Source: Pseudohalocynthiibacter aestuariivivens
Lineage (GTDB): Bacteria > Pseudomonadota > Alphaproteobacteria > Rhodobacterales > Rhodobacteraceae
Assembly: GCF_011040495.1 (NCBI RefSeq)
Contig: NZ_CP049037.1
Location: 992,001-1,056,000 of the forward strand
Length of the DNA: 64,000 nucleotides
Direction: 5' to 3'
Positions 8,966-20,278 of this stretch are shown in pieces. The position numbers and the translations under genes are program-made. A model generated the notes under the pieces. It saw nothing but the letters and a program-made list of their open reading frames with translations. It had not been told where the DNA came from and did no database searches. How positions within the stretch are numbered: position 1 is the first letter of the stretch; each line of letters opens with the position of its first letter.

Positions 8966-10047
8966 TGTGCCTCTCCCAGCGCCAAGACCAGTCCGGGGCG
9001 GATCACGCCCCCCACGGCAGGTATCTCGCCACCATTTCCCAGCCGCCGGGTCAATGCATCATAGCGTCCCCCGGTCGCCACGGGTGGTAGATCGGGTCGT
9101 AGCTCGGCGGTAAAGCCGAAGACGAAGCCATCATAATACTCCATCTGCGTGCGCCCATAAGACGCCTCGAATTGCAGTGCACCCACGTCGATCCCCTGCC
9201 CGTCCAGCGCGTCCAGCCTCGCAGCTAACAGATCAACGGCTGGCCCAATCGCAGGCAGGTCGACCGAAATATCGCGCAACCGCTCCAGCGCGAAAGGGCT
9301 GGTTTCGCGCACGGCAAGGATCGCGTCGATCAGCGCCACTTCCGTCTCTGACAGCGGTGCGGCCGATGCGTCCTCGCGCAAGGCGTCAATCCGTGTTGCA
9401 ACCTCTCTGACCCCACGCAAGCCGATCAGTGGCCCGGCCTCAGCCATCGGATCGCTCATAGCCAGTAATGCCGCCCGGCTTTCGGGCACCGGGGCACGAC
9501 CTGAGAACCGGTCGATGAGCGCGCGAAACCGACGCGGCCGCCATATATGCCGCATCAACGCCGCCTTGCGCCGTTCTGTCGTGCGCAATCCTTCGACCGC
9601 AGCCATCAGAATTCCGATATCACCCGTCGCCGCCCGCAGGCCCAACGGGGCCAGCATTCGGTGAAACAACGCAAAAACCTCGGCGTCGGACTGCGCCGGA
9701 TTATTCCGCGCAAAAACCTCGTAACCGACCTGCAAATACTCGCTGGCCCGCTCCGCATCGTCCTCTTGGCGGCGAAACACCTCGCCGGCATAGGTATAGC
9801 GTGCCGGTTCCGCGCCGTGTTCCATATGCATCTGTACGACCGGGACTGTGAAATCGGGTCGCAGCATCTGCTCGCCGCGCAGCGGGTCATGGGTCGTGTA
9901 GGCACGCGCGCGAATGTCCTCGCCATATAGATCAAGCAGGATCCCGGCGGGTTGCAATATGTCCGTTTCCACCGGCACAGCGCCCGCCTGTTCAAACAGC
10001 GCGCGCAGCCGGACGGCCTCAGATATGATCGCGGATTTTTGCGGCAT
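8962..10047 (-). CDS. hisZ: ATP phosphoribosyltransferase regulatory subunit
   Basis: 361 residues, a histidyl-tRNA synthetase paralogue lacking aminoacylation activity in this family and forming a complex with short HisG to confer histidine feedback inhibition. The class II synthetase fold is visible in RPDFTVPVVQMH, YAGEVFRRQ and ATGGRYDALTRRLG. The start at 10047 overlaps the hisS stop as TGATG, which argues for it over the longer open frame. Middle gene of hisS-hisZ-hisG. Confidence 0.92.
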   Translation of the reverse strand: MPQKSAIISEAVRLRALFEQAGAVPVETDILQPAGILLDLYGEDIRARAYTTHDPLRGEQMLRPDFTVPVVQMHMEHGAEPARYTYAGEVFRRQEDDAERASEYLQVGYEVFARNNPAQSDAEVFALFHRMLAPLGLRAATGDIGILMAAVEGLRTTERRKAALMRHIWRPRRFRALIDRFSGRAPVPESRAALLAMSDPMAEAGPLIGLRGVREVATRIDALREDASAAPLSETEVALIDAILAVRETSPFALERLRDISVDLPAIGPAVDLLAARLDALDGQGIDVGALQFEASYGRTQMEYYDGFVFGFTAELRPDLPPVATGGRYDALTRRLGNGGEIPAVGGVIRPGLVLALGEAQ

Positions 10048-11531
10048 CAGGCTTGGCTTTCCAGTATCTCGCGCACCTTGGTGACCAGATCGACACGCGG
10101 CACTTCGAACTGGCTGGGCCGCTCCTTCCATTGCTCTAGCGTCGCGCTCTCGGCGATTTTCGCCCCTAGGATCAGGTCCTTGATTTGCACCACGCCTGCA
10201 GCGTGTTCATCTCCACCCTCGATCACAGCGATCGGGCTGCCGCGCCGATCTGCGTATTTCAGCTGGTTACCGAAGTTCTTTGGATTGCCCAGATAAACCT
10301 CTGCCCGAATACCCGCCTGCCGCAACTCGGCCACCATCGCCTGATAATCCGCCATGCGGCTCTTATCCATCACGGTGACGACAACCGGCCCGGATGTTGT
10401 GCTGTTCATCCGCCCTTTTTCGCGCAGTGCCGCCAGCAACCGGTCGACCCCGATGCTGACACCCGTGGCAGGCACCGCCTGCCCGGTGAAACGCTTGACC
10501 AAATCATCATAGCGTCCGCCCCCCGCGACGCTGCCGAACTGGCGCTTGCGGCCTTTCTCGTCGAGAATTTCGAAGGTGAGTTCCGCCTCGAACACGGGAC
10601 CGGTATAGTAGCCAAGACCACGCACGACTGAGGGGTCGATGTCGATCCGGTCGGGACCATACCCTTGCGCGCCGAGAAGTGCAGCAATATCTTGCAGTTC
10701 GTCCACCCCCTGCGCGCCCGCCTCACTATCACCAACGGCAGCGCGTAAATTCTCTAGCGTCTGCGTCACGCCTGCCGCCTTTGAGGTCAAGAAAGCCAGA
10801 ACCGGCTCTGCCTGCATATCACTTAGCCCGACGCCGTCGATGAACGCGCCCGAGGCGTCCTTGCGCCCGGTGGTCAGCAATTCGCGCACACCTGCTGCAC
10901 CGACCTTGTCGAACTTGTCAATCGTGCGCAGCACCGCGTCGCGCTGGCCCGCGTCGTGCAAGCCCATCGTCTCCAAAACCCCGTTCAGTACCTTGCGGTT
11001 GTTCACCCGCACGATGTAATCGCCGCGCGGAATGCCAACCTCTTCCAGCGTGTCGGCCAGCATCGCGCAAATCTCGGCATCTGCCGCCACGCTGCCAGAA
11101 CCAACCGTATCCGCATCGCATTGATAAAACTGGCGAAACCGCCCCGGGCCGGGCTTCTCGTTGCGCCAGACCGGTCCCATCGCATAGCGCCGGTAGGGCG
11201 TGGGCAGATCGTTGCGGTGCTGCGCATAGACCCGCGCCAACGGCGCCGTCAGATCATAGCGCAATGCCAGCCAGTCGCCCTTGCCTTCATCATCCGCTTC
11301 CTGCCAGCCAAAGACACCTTCGTTAGGCCGGTCTACATCGGGCAGGAACTTGCCCAGTGCCTCGACCGTCTCGACTGCACTCGTCTCCAGCGCGTCAAAC
11401 CCGTAACGATGGTAAACGGCCGCGATGGCATCCAGCATCGCCTTGCGTTCGCTCACCTCGGAGCCGAAATAGTCGCGGAATCCCTTGGGCGTTTCGGCCT
11501 TGGGACGGGGTGTTTTCTTGGGCTTAGACAT
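10047..11531 (-). CDS. hisS: histidyl-tRNA synthetase
   Basis: 494 residues from the ATG at 11531 ([10 protein letters not shown]); an upstream in-frame extension to 11615 has no better signal. Class II motifs are visible: the TPKGFRDYF opening, [13 protein letters not shown], the motif-2 stretch [21 protein letters not shown], the HisA motif [11 protein letters not shown], and the motif-3 region [13 protein letters not shown]. Charges tRNA-His in the cytoplasm. First gene of an operon with hisZ and hisG, linking charging and synthesis of histidine. Confidence 0.95.
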   Translation of the reverse strand: MSKPKKTPRPKAETPKGFRDYFGSEVSERKAMLDAIAAVYHRYGFDALETSAVETVEALGKFLPDVDRPNEGVFGWQEADDEGKGDWLALRYDLTAPLARVYAQHRNDLPTPYRRYAMGPVWRNEKPGPGRFRQFYQCDADTVGSGSVAADAEICAMLADTLEEVGIPRGDYIVRVNNRKVLNGVLETMGLHDAGQRDAVLRTIDKFDKVGAAGVRELLTTGRKDASGAFIDGVGLSDMQAEPVLAFLTSKAAGVTQTLENLRAAVGDSEAGAQGVDELQDIAALLGAQGYGPDRIDIDPSVVRGLGYYTGPVFEAELTFEILDEKGRKRQFGSVAGGGRYDDLVKRFTGQAVPATGVSIGVDRLLAALREKGRMNSTTSGPVVVTVMDKSRMADYQAMVAELRQAGIRAEVYLGNPKNFGNQLKYADRRGSPIAVIEGGDEHAAGVVQIKDLILGAKIAESATLEQWKERPSQFEVPRVDLVTKVREILESQA

Positions 11532-11677
11532 GGGCTGGGCCTTCCGGGGTGCTGAACCTGCGCGCGGTCTACCGGATGGCTGGCCGCTGGGCAAGGCGCG
11601 CCCACATCCTTTCAATGTTCTTCAAATACTCATCCATCCGTTGACCCGGACAGCACTCGTCGCATAGACCCACGCAC

Positions 11678-11872
11678 ATGGATGCACTCGAAGAAAAAAT
11701 GGCCCACTTGATGCGCGCCGTCGATGACCTATCAGACGTGGTCGCGCGGCAAGAGCGTGAGATCGACATACTGACGCGCCGGGTCGAGATGTTGATGCGT
11801 CGCGAAGGCGAACGCGAGGCCAATGCAGGCGTCGCTGTTGTTGTGGGTGACGAACGGCCGCCACATTACTGA
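11678..11872 (+). CDS. slyX: SlyX family protein
   Basis: 64 residues, almost entirely a predicted coiled coil (heptads through EKMAHLMRAVDDLSDVVARQ), ending in the ERPPHY tail typical of SlyX. Cellular function of the family is not established. The gene is divergent from hisS and convergent with dnaE, its stop lying only about 20 bases from the dnaE stop. Confidence 0.8.
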   Translation: MDALEEKMAHLMRAVDDLSDVVARQEREIDILTRRVEMLMRREGEREANAGVAVVVGDERPPHY

Positions 11873-11891
11873 TGCCACTCAAATTTGACGC

Positions 11892-14800
11892 TCAGATTTC
11901 CTGAACATCCATCACACCCGGCAGGCTTTTGATCGCACCCTTGATCTGTGGGTTCACCGGATATTTGGCACCGGCATCGACTTCGACCTCGCCCGGCAGG
12001 CCCGGTGACAGTAAGCAAAACCGGATCGGACCGGGGCGGACCGCCTTGGCCACGTCACGCGTGTTTTCCAACACGCTTGCGACCGATTGAATCGCATCAG
12101 GTGTATCGACAAAAATGCGCAACCCGGTGCTGCCTGCGTCGGCCACCACACCGTCTATCGGCGCCACACTGCGCGCCAGCAGCTTAAGCTGCTCGGCTTC
12201 CATCGTGGCCTCGACCGTCACTACAACATGTGTGCCGGTTTCCAGATGTTCGCGCGATTTTTCCAGTGTTTCAGAGAACATCGTGACTTCATACCCGCCC
12301 GTCGTGTCACTCAACTGGACAAAGGCGAACCGGTTGCCGCGCGCCGACTTGCGCTCTTGGCGTCCGGCCACCACACCGGCCATCTTGACGACGCAAGGCG
12401 CGCGAGAGGCTTGCTCCATCACGTCATCAAGGGTCTTGACGTCTTTGCGTTTCAACGCCGCCATGTAGTCATCAAGCGGATGCCCCGACAGGTAGAAGCC
12501 CACCGCCTTGAACTCTTCGGTCAACCGTTCGGCAGGCAGCCAATCTTCCACCGGGCTCAGGCGTGGCTCTGGCAGATCATCACCTGCCTCGCCAAAGAGA
12601 GAGACCTGATTAGAGTTTTTCTGGTCAAAGATCGCACCCGAGTAGCTCATCAGAGATTCGACCGCCTCGAATACCCTGCGGCGATTGCGATCCAGCGCAT
12701 CGAATGCGCCCGCACGGGCCAGCATCTCCAGCGGCCGTTTGCCAATTCGTTTCAGATCCACCCGCCGGGCAAAATCATAAAGCGTCGCAAAGTCGCGTTC
12801 TTCGCGCCCGCTAACGATCAGGCGCATCGCCTCGACACCAACGTTCTTGAGCGCGCCCAGCGCATAATGCAGCGTACCATCCTTTACCATGAACGTCGCA
12901 TCTGAGCGATTCACGCACGGGGCCTTGTAAGGTAGGTCCAGCCCCTTCTTTACCTCTTCGAAATACACCGCCAGCTTGTCGGTCAGGTGAATATCGCAGT
13001 TCATCACCCCCGCCATGAACTCGACCGGGTGGTTGGTTTTCAGCCATGCGGTCTGGTAGCTGACCACTGCATAGGCCGCCGCGTGGGATTTGTTGAACCC
13101 GTAGTTGGCGAACTTGTCCAGAAGGTTCCAGACCTCCATCGCCTTGTCTTTGTCCACCCCGTTTTCTGCGGAACCCTTCAGAAACTTTGGCCGCTCAGCG
13201 TCCATTGCGGCCTGAATCTTCTTGCCCATCGCGCGGCGCAACAGGTCCGCGCCCCCAAGGCTGTATCCCGCCATCTCCTGCGCAATCTGCATCACCTGTT
13301 CCTGATAGACGATGATGCCCTGCGTCTCGTCCAGAATGTGATCGACAGACGGATGCAGTCCGTCGCGCTCGCTCAGCCCGTTCTTAACTTCGCAATATTT
13401 TGGAATATTCTCCATCGGGCCGGGGCGGTAAAGCGCAACCAGAGCCACGATGTCCTCAATGCAGTTAGGCTTCATGCGCTTCAGCGCGTCCATCATTCCA
13501 GAGCTTTCCACCTGAAACACTGCAACTGTCTTGGCTTTGGAATAGAGCTGATACGTCGCCTCGTCATCCAGCGGTATGGCACCAATGTCGTTCACCGCGC
13601 CTTCGGGCGGCTCAAACAACTGCGTTCCATCGGCGGCGATATGTAACGCCCGGCCACCTGCTAGGATTTGCTCAACGGCGTTCTGCACGACAGTCAGCGT
13701 CTTGAGGCCAAGGAAGTCGAATTTCACCAGCCCGGCCTGTTCAACCCATTTCATGTTGAACTGGGTTGCCGGCATTTCCGAACGCGGATCCTGATATAGC
13801 GGGACCAACGCATCAAGAGGCCGATCACCGATCACGACGCCAGCCGCGTGGGTGGACGCATTGCGCAACAGCCCCTCGACCTGCATGCCGTATTTCAGCA
13901 GACGGTCGACGACCTCCTCATTGCGCGCCTCTTCGCGCAAACGCTCCTCCTGCGCCAATGCCTGTTCGATACTGACAGGTTTTACACCCTCAACGGGGAT
14001 CATCTTGGACAGACGGTCCACCTGACCGTAGGGCATTTGCAGCACCCGCCCGATATCGCGTACTGCGGCCTTGGACAGTAACGCGCCGAACGTGATGATC
14101 TGCCCGACACGGTCGCGACCGTATTTCTCCTGTACGTAGTGGATCACCTCCTCGCGGCGATCCATGCAAAAGTCGATGTCAAAGTCAGGCATGCTAACTC
14201 GTTCCGGGTTCAGGAACCTCTCGAACAGCAAACTGTAGCGCAGCGGATCAAGGTCGGTAATCGTCAGCGCATAGGCAACCAGCGATCCGGCCCCCGACCC
14301 GCGCCCCGGTCCCACGGGGATATCGCGGTCTTTGGCCCATTTGATAAAATCGGCCACGATAAGAAAATACCCTGGAAAGCCCATCTTCTCGATGATGCCC
14401 AGTTCGAATTCGAGCCGTTTGTCATACTCTTCCACGGTTGTGGCATGAGGGATCACCTTTAGCCGCTCGGCGAGCCCCTCTTTGGATTGCCGACGCAATT
14501 CTTCGACCTCGTTATCGGCAAACTTTGGCAGGATCGGATCGCGCCGATACGCACCAAAGGCGCAACGCTGTGCGATTTCGACGGTGTTCTCCAGTGCCTC
14601 AGGCAAATCCGAGAAAAGTGCCGCCATCTCCTGTGGTGTTTTGAAGTAATGCTGAGCAGTCAGGCGACGGCGTGGGGCCGATTGGTCTACATATGTGCCT
14701 TCCGCAATACAGAGCATTGCATCATGCGCCTCGTACATCTTGGCCTTGGGGAAATAGACGTCGTTGGTCGCCACCAGCGGCAGGCCCATCGCATATGCCA

Positions 14801-15392
14801 TCTCGATATGGCTCCGCTCGGTCAGGCGTTCCGCTTCCGGCGCACCTCCCTCGCCCGGATGGCGTTGCAACTCGACATAGAGCCGATCCGCAAACGCGGC
14901 CGCGAATTGCCCCATCAACGTCTCGGCAGCCGGACGCTGGCCTGCCTGCAACAGCCTGCCAACCGGACCATCCGGCCCGCCCGTAAGACAAATGATCCCA
15001 TCCGAATGCTGTGCCAATTCCTCGAGGGTGACATGGGGCAGTTCCCCGTCACCGCGCAGGTAAAGGCATGAATTGAGCTTCATCAGGTTTTCATACCCGA
15101 TCTCGTTCTGAGCCAACAAAACAATCGGCGCGGGGGCTTTGGCGCGCTCGCCGGGGATGACAGCGACATAGGCCAGATCCACCTGACACCCCATGATCGG
15201 CTGAATGCCCGCCGCCTGTGCCCCTACGGCGAACTCCAACGCTGCGAACATGTTGTTGGTATCAGTCACCGCCACAGCGGGCAGCCCGGCATCCACGCAC
15301 ATATCCGGCAACTTCTTTAGCCGTACCGCGCCTTCGAGCAGCGAATATTCGGTGTGAACTCTCAGATGGATGAATCGCGGTGCTTTGTTCAT
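11892..15392 (-). CDS. dnaE: DNA polymerase III alpha subunit
   Basis: 1166 residues, the normal length for the replicative polymerase. An N-terminal PHP domain (FIHLRVHTEYSLLEGAVRLK), the catalytic acidic motif in MPDFDIDFCMDRREEV, the palm and finger regions with GYFLIVADFIKWAKD, a helix-hairpin-helix region and a C-terminal OB-fold/beta-binding part are all in order. It is the main replicase, distinct from the mutagenic dnaE2 at 40099. No truncation or frameshift seen. Confidence 0.97.
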   Translation of the reverse strand: MNKAPRFIHLRVHTEYSLLEGAVRLKKLPDMCVDAGLPAVAVTDTNNMFAALEFAVGAQAAGIQPIMGCQVDLAYVAVIPGERAKAPAPIVLLAQNEIGYENLMKLNSCLYLRGDGELPHVTLEELAQHSDGIICLTGGPDGPVGRLLQAGQRPAAETLMGQFAAAFADRLYVELQRHPGEGGAPEAERLTERSHIEMAYAMGLPLVATNDVYFPKAKMYEAHDAMLCIAEGTYVDQSAPRRRLTAQHYFKTPQEMAALFSDLPEALENTVEIAQRCAFGAYRRDPILPKFADNEVEELRRQSKEGLAERLKVIPHATTVEEYDKRLEFELGIIEKMGFPGYFLIVADFIKWAKDRDIPVGPGRGSGAGSLVAYALTITDLDPLRYSLLFERFLNPERVSMPDFDIDFCMDRREEVIHYVQEKYGRDRVGQIITFGALLSKAAVRDIGRVLQMPYGQVDRLSKMIPVEGVKPVSIEQALAQEERLREEARNEEVVDRLLKYGMQVEGLLRNASTHAAGVVIGDRPLDALVPLYQDPRSEMPATQFNMKWVEQAGLVKFDFLGLKTLTVVQNAVEQILAGGRALHIAADGTQLFEPPEGAVNDIGAIPLDDEATYQLYSKAKTVAVFQVESSGMMDALKRMKPNCIEDIVALVALYRPGPMENIPKYCEVKNGLSERDGLHPSVDHILDETQGIIVYQEQVMQIAQEMAGYSLGGADLLRRAMGKKIQAAMDAERPKFLKGSAENGVDKDKAMEVWNLLDKFANYGFNKSHAAAYAVVSYQTAWLKTNHPVEFMAGVMNCDIHLTDKLAVYFEEVKKGLDLPYKAPCVNRSDATFMVKDGTLHYALGALKNVGVEAMRLIVSGREERDFATLYDFARRVDLKRIGKRPLEMLARAGAFDALDRNRRRVFEAVESLMSYSGAIFDQKNSNQVSLFGEAGDDLPEPRLSPVEDWLPAERLTEEFKAVGFYLSGHPLDDYMAALKRKDVKTLDDVMEQASRAPCVVKMAGVVAGRQERKSARGNRFAFVQLSDTTGGYEVTMFSETLEKSREHLETGTHVVVTVEATMEAEQLKLLARSVAPIDGVVADAGSTGLRIFVDTPDAIQSVASVLENTRDVAKAVRPGPIRFCLLSPGLPGEVEVDAGAKYPVNPQIKGAIKSLPGVMDVQEI

Positions 15393-15711
15393 GCTGTCAG
15401 TCTATGGCAGTGCTGGCGCGCGTGCCAGCGTCGGATTGCCCACATCCAACATTCTCGCACCGGGCAAGAAGGACTTGCCTGAAATCCAATAAGATGACCT
15501 CACGTCAAGAGAAAAAGCCGCATAAACATAGGGGGTTGCAACATTTCCTTTCACGACCGGAAACACGTTGCCTGTAACAATGCCTGCCACCTCTGCCCTC
15601 TTGCCAAGTCGTCCCACTGCCGCGTAGCCTTTGACTTAGAATCCCGCCCACCTCTATGCCGCATCGAGGTGGGCACCAAAAGGGCGGAGGTAACGCGGCG
15701 GGCAATATAGA
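15393..15711. other. divergent promoter region of dnaE and xdhA
   Basis: About 320 bases with no supported gene between divergent dnaE and xdhA. It contains the hairpin CCCACCTC / GAGGTGGG at 15647-15673, 38 bases before the xdhA start, which could be an operator or mRNA leader structure. No regulator gene adjoins it. Confidence 0.4.
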
Positions 15712-17073
15712 ATGCAAATTTCGTTCCACCTGAACGGAGAGGCGGTCGTGCTGGATGGTGTGTCCCCGGACGACACCACGCTGGACTGGCTGCGCGAGGT
15801 TCGCGGGCTGACCGGAACCAAGGAAGGCTGCAATGAGGGCGATTGCGGTGCGTGTACGGTGCTGATTACAGACGATGCTGGAACGCGCCCGCTCAACGCG
15901 TGCATTCTGCTGCTGCCGCAACTGCACGGCAAGTCGATCCGCACCATCGAGGGGATCAACGGCCCCGAAGGACAGCCGCACCCGGTGCAGCAAGCGATGA
16001 TCGACCTTCACGGGTCACAATGCGGCTTCTGTACGCCCGGCTTTGTGGTTGCGATGGCTGCGGCGCATCTGAGCCAGACAACAGATTATAACACGGCACT
16101 GGCGGGCAACCTATGCCGTTGCACCGGTTACGCGCCAATCGTGCGCGCCGCCGAAGCGGCGGCAGTCCAACCCGTTCCCACTTGGATGAAGACAGCCCCA
16201 TCACAGGCCACCAACACGGTGCCAGCCCTGCCAGAGAGCAGCGACGCGCTGGCTGCACTGTTGATTGATGCGCCGGAAACCACGCTTGTCGCCGGGGCGA
16301 CAGATGTCGGCCTCTGGGTCACCAAATCGCTGAAAGACATCGCACCAGCGGCATTCCTGCATCGCTGCACCGACTTGCAGCAGATCGCTGTAGGCGACGA
16401 CACGATCCACATCGGTGCAGGCGTAACGGTTGAGGACCTGAGACACGCCATTGCCCCCTATCACGCGTCCTTTGCCGAGATGATCCGCCGTTATGGGTCG
16501 GTTCAGGTGCGCAGCGCCGCAACAATCGGCGGCAACATCGCCAATGGATCGCCCATTGGTGATGGGCCGCCCGCGCTCATTGCGTTAGAGGCCCGGCTGC
16601 ATCTTCGGCGAGGGGATGACCGGCGCGACATTGCGCTGGAAGACTTCTTTATTGACTACGGTAAACAGGACTTGCGCGCGTCGGAATTCGTCGAAGCGGT
16701 TAGCTTTCCACGTCAGCCCGATCGGCTGCGTTGTTACAAACTGTCAAAGCGGTTCGATCAGGATATTTCAGCAGTGTGCGGTTGTTTCAACATCACTGTG
16801 GAGAATGGCACTGTAGCAGCCGCACGGATCGCCTTTGGCGGCATGGCCGGCGTGCCCAAGCGTGCGACCCATGTCGAGGCGGCGCTGACGGACGCGCCTT
16901 GGACGATGGAAACGGTAACGACTGCTCTGCCTGCATTTGCCCGCGATTTTGCACCGCTCAGCGACATGCGCGCCTCTGCCGGGTATCGTCTGCAAACGGC
17001 GCAAAACCTGCTGTTGCGATACTTCCACGAGGATGAAGGCATTGCGACTTCGGTTCTGGAGGTGCGCGTATGA
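15712..17073 (+). CDS. xdhA: xanthine dehydrogenase small subunit (FeS/FAD)
   Basis: 453 residues. Carries two [2Fe-2S] clusters and FAD, passing electrons from the molybdenum subunit to NAD. Cluster ligands are visible as C40, C45, C48, C64 (plant-ferredoxin type) and C104, C107, C135, C137 (CGFC and CRC). The FAD domain follows from about residue 180, including [22 protein letters not shown]. Length matches the two-subunit bacterial enzyme. It overlaps xdhB by ATGA and heads a plus-strand unit running through xdhC and a nucleoside-type ABC importer. Confidence 0.95.
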   Translation: MQISFHLNGEAVVLDGVSPDDTTLDWLREVRGLTGTKEGCNEGDCGACTVLITDDAGTRPLNACILLLPQLHGKSIRTIEGINGPEGQPHPVQQAMIDLHGSQCGFCTPGFVVAMAAAHLSQTTDYNTALAGNLCRCTGYAPIVRAAEAAAVQPVPTWMKTAPSQATNTVPALPESSDALAALLIDAPETTLVAGATDVGLWVTKSLKDIAPAAFLHRCTDLQQIAVGDDTIHIGAGVTVEDLRHAIAPYHASFAEMIRRYGSVQVRSAATIGGNIANGSPIGDGPPALIALEARLHLRRGDDRRDIALEDFFIDYGKQDLRASEFVEAVSFPRQPDRLRCYKLSKRFDQDISAVCGCFNITVENGTVAAARIAFGGMAGVPKRATHVEAALTDAPWTMETVTTALPAFARDFAPLSDMRASAGYRLQTAQNLLLRYFHEDEGIATSVLEVRV

Positions 17074-19526
17074 CCGTGCGCCAATCCTTGCCCCATGACG
17101 CTGCACCATTACACGTGACGGGACGCGCGCGGTATGTAGACGACATCCCGACAGTCTCCGGCACCCTGCACCTGTGCTTTGGGCTGAGCGACGTGGCATT
17201 TGGCACCATAACCGCGCTGGATGTGTCTGCGGTACGTGCGGCCAATGGCGTGGTCGACGTGTTGACCGCCGATGACCTGCCGAACGGTGCTGACGTTTCA
17301 CCCTCGGCCCATGACGAACCGTTACTGGCACTCGGCGAAGTGCATTACATAGGCCAGCCCATTTTCCTAGTGATCGCGCGCAGCCATCTGGCAGCGCGAA
17401 AGGCCGCGCGGCTGGCCAGCGTCGAGATTGATGCGCGCCGCGCGATCCTCAGTATTGATGACGCCATCGCCGCAAACAGTCGGTTCGAGGAAGGACCGCG
17501 TATCTACCAGAAAGGGGATGCCGCGACAGCTATAGATGCCGCTGTGCACCGGATCGACGGCAGCATGGAGATCGGCGGGCAGGAACATTTCTACCTTGAA
17601 GGTCAAGCCGCACTGGCAATACCGCAGGAAGGCGGCGACATGCTGGTGCATTCCTCGACGCAGCACCCGACAGAGATCCAGCACAAGGTGGCCCATGCCC
17701 TCAATGTGCCGATGCACAATGTGCGGGTCGAAACCCGGCGCATGGGTGGCGGGTTTGGCGGCAAGGAAAGTCAGGGCAATGCATTGGCCGTCGCCTGCGC
17801 GCTGGCGGCAGATCGCACCGGACGCCCCTGCAAGATGCGCTATGACCGCGATGACGACATGATGATCACCGGCAAACGGCACGATTTCCGCATCATCTAT
17901 CGTGCGGGGTTTGACGACACTGGCCGCATAACGGGCGTTGAATTCACGCAGTATGCCCGCTGCGGCTGGGCGCTGGACCTCAGCTTGCCAGTTGCAGATC
18001 GCGCGATGCTACATTCCGATAACGCCTATCTACTGCCCAACGCACGGATTGAGAGCCACCGATTGCGCACCAATACGCAGAGCGCAACGGCCTTTCGCGG
18101 CTTTGGCGGTCCGCAAGGGATGGTGGGGATTGAGCGGGTGATGGACCACATTGCACATGCTCTGGGCCGCGACCCGGCAGACGTCCGGCGCGTCAACTAT
18201 TACGCCGATATGGACGCCGGCGATGCGGGAGGGCGGTCTGCCCCCCAAGTTGATACCAAGCAGGATTGCAACGCTCCTCCAGAGGGCACTTCTGGCCAGA
18301 AGCTGGACGAAGAAGTGCCCAGCGACATGGATCTGACATCTCGTGGAGCGGTGAGAAGCGTCCCGTCAGGCCCCGCCCCTGAAGTGCCGGAAAATGCGCA
18401 AACGACGCCCTATGGTCAGGAGGTCGAGGATTTCATTCTGAACGGGATGACAGACAAGCTTTTGAGTAGTGCGGATTACACCGCGCGCCGCGCGGCAGTT
18501 GCAGAATGGAATGCCACCAATCCGATATTGAAAAAGGGACTGGCCTTCAGCCCGGTCAAATTCGGCATATCCTTTACCCTGTCCCATCTCAATCAGGCGG
18601 GGGCATTGGTGCATGTCTATGCCGATGGTTCCGTGCAGATCAATCACGGCGGTACAGAGATGGGTCAGGGCCTGTTTCAGAAAGTGGCGCAGGTCGCTGC
18701 CACTGCGTTCGGCATTGACATGCGCAGCGTGCGCATCACCGCCACCGACACCGGCAAAGTGCCCAACACCTCGGCGACCGCGGCATCATCGGGTAGTGAT
18801 TTGAACGGCATGGCCGTTAAGGCGGCCTGCGATACGATCCGCGAACGGATGGCCGGCTTTTTGGCGGACTACTATCAGGCTGCAAAGGATAGCGTGCAGT
18901 TCGAAGGCGGCGAGGTACACTTGGGGACTGAGTGCCTCAGTTTTGCTGCCGCCGCGCAACTGACCTACGAGCACCGCATCAGCCTGTCCTCCACCGGGTT
19001 TTACGCCACACCCAAGCTGGCTTGGGATCGGATCAAGGGCACGGGACGTCCGTTCTTCTACTTTGCCTATGGTGCCGCGCTGACCGAAGTGGTTCTGGAC
19101 ACGCTGACCGGAGAGAACCGCATCCTGCGTGCAGATATCGTGCATGACGCGGGTGCCAGCCTGAACGCCGCATTGGATATCGGCCAGATCGAAGGCGGCT
19201 ACGTGCAGGGCGCAGGTTGGCTGACGACCGAGGAACTGGTCTGGGACGATGCGGGTCGGTTGCGCACTCATGCACCATCAACCTACAAGATACCGGCCTG
19301 CGGGGATCGTCCTGTTGTATTCAACGTGGCGCTCTGGGAGGGCGAGAACCGCGAAGAGACGATTTACCGCTCCAAGGCAGTGGGGGAACCACCGCTGATG
19401 TTGGGCATCTCGGCGTTTCTGGCATTGTCGGATGCCGTGGCAGCCTGCGGGCGGGGATATCCTGCGCTCGACAGCCCGGCAACACCCGAACGGTTGCTCG
19501 CAGCCATCCAGAGGGTGCGTGGATGA
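17070..19526 (+). CDS. xdhB: xanthine dehydrogenase molybdenum subunit, with extended linker
   Basis: 818 residues. Binds molybdopterin and hydroxylates hypoxanthine and xanthine to urate. Visible motifs are GGFGGKESQ, the arginine loop [29 protein letters not shown] and KAVGEPP, whose Glu773 corresponds to the catalytic Glu730 of the Rhodobacter capsulatus enzyme. The 43-residue offset agrees with an extra segment near residues 382-443, between VNYYADM and TTPYGQ, which is polar, proline-rich and encoded by DNA containing a perfect palindrome. The core appears intact, so activity is likely kept. ATGA overlaps occur at both ends. Confidence 0.95.
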   Translation: MTVRQSLPHDAAPLHVTGRARYVDDIPTVSGTLHLCFGLSDVAFGTITALDVSAVRAANGVVDVLTADDLPNGADVSPSAHDEPLLALGEVHYIGQPIFLVIARSHLAARKAARLASVEIDARRAILSIDDAIAANSRFEEGPRIYQKGDAATAIDAAVHRIDGSMEIGGQEHFYLEGQAALAIPQEGGDMLVHSSTQHPTEIQHKVAHALNVPMHNVRVETRRMGGGFGGKESQGNALAVACALAADRTGRPCKMRYDRDDDMMITGKRHDFRIIYRAGFDDTGRITGVEFTQYARCGWALDLSLPVADRAMLHSDNAYLLPNARIESHRLRTNTQSATAFRGFGGPQGMVGIERVMDHIAHALGRDPADVRRVNYYADMDAGDAGGRSAPQVDTKQDCNAPPEGTSGQKLDEEVPSDMDLTSRGAVRSVPSGPAPEVPENAQTTPYGQEVEDFILNGMTDKLLSSADYTARRAAVAEWNATNPILKKGLAFSPVKFGISFTLSHLNQAGALVHVYADGSVQINHGGTEMGQGLFQKVAQVAATAFGIDMRSVRITATDTGKVPNTSATAASSGSDLNGMAVKAACDTIRERMAGFLADYYQAAKDSVQFEGGEVHLGTECLSFAAAAQLTYEHRISLSSTGFYATPKLAWDRIKGTGRPFFYFAYGAALTEVVLDTLTGENRILRADIVHDAGASLNAALDIGQIEGGYVQGAGWLTTEELVWDDAGRLRTHAPSTYKIPACGDRPVVFNVALWEGENREETIYRSKAVGEPPLMLGISAFLALSDAVAACGRGYPALDSPATPERLLAAIQRVRG
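18284..18320 (+). repeat. palindromic hairpin within the xdhB linker
   Basis: Arms GGGCACTTCT (18284-18293) and AGAAGTGCCC (18311-18320) form a perfect 10-bp inverted repeat, and CTTCTGGCCAGAAG (18289-18302) is itself a perfect 14-base palindrome. The element lies in the part of xdhB that encodes residues absent from the usual family alignment as I remember it. Confidence 0.6.
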
Positions 19527-20278
19527 GCGCGATCTACGTAGAAATCACGGCAACGCGCGGGTCGGCTCCGCGCAACGTCGGAACCGCCATGAAGGTGACA
19601 GCATCAGGCATCGAAGGGACGATCGGTGGCGGCGCGTTAGAGTTTCTGGCAATTGCAACAGCCCGACGCATTATGATTGAAGGAGCGACTGACCGGGCGC
19701 AGACCATCCCGCTTGGACCCGGGCTTGGGCAGTGTTGCGGTGGGGTGGTGACATTGAACTTCACGCGCGAAGAGCGCCGAATTGATACTGACGACCCTCA
19801 CCCGCAGGTCATTCACTCACACCATGCGCCCCTGCGTGCCCTGTGGATATGGGGCGCTGGCCATGTGGGACGCGCAGTTGTCCGGGCCTGCCCACCGAAT
19901 GAGTCCAGAATCACCTGGGTGGACAGCAGCGCGGACCGTTTTCCCGCGCATATCGCGAACCATGTCAGGACGATCCCTGCTGCTGACATGCCACGGCTGG
20001 CGGCTCACGCGCCACGCGAGGCGCATCACCTGATCTTTACCTACAGCCACGAGATCGACCTTGCGCTTTGCGCGGCGCTCTTGCGGCACGGCTTTGCATC
20101 TTGTGGTGTGATCGGTTCTGCTACCAAATGGGCGCGATTTTCCAAACGTCTGATCGAAGCAGGGCTTGATCCCACACAGATTACCTGCCCGATTGGTGAT
20201 AAGTCGCTGGGCAAACGTCCCGACACCATCGCCCGGAGCACCATTGCCGCGCTGCTGCGCGAAAGGACACCTGCATGA
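19523..20278 (+). CDS. xdhC: xanthine dehydrogenase accessory protein XdhC
   Basis: 251 residues from the ATG overlapping the xdhB stop; a longer open frame upstream is antisense-like shadow. XdhC binds molybdenum cofactor, protects it and promotes its sulfuration and insertion into XdhB. The N-terminal XdhC/CoxI segment (TRGSAPRNVGTAM, GTIGGGALE, GQCCGG) and C-terminal Rossmann-like part (LWIWGAGHVGRAVV) are present. It overlaps the next ABC ATPase gene by ATGA, so enzyme maturation and purine uptake appear co-expressed. Confidence 0.92.
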   Translation: MSAIYVEITATRGSAPRNVGTAMKVTASGIEGTIGGGALEFLAIATARRIMIEGATDRAQTIPLGPGLGQCCGGVVTLNFTREERRIDTDDPHPQVIHSHHAPLRALWIWGAGHVGRAVVRACPPNESRITWVDSSADRFPAHIANHVRTIPAADMPRLAAHAPREAHHLIFTYSHEIDLALCAALLRHGFASCGVIGSATKWARFSKRLIEAGLDPTQITCPIGDKSLGKRPDTIARSTIAALLRERTPA

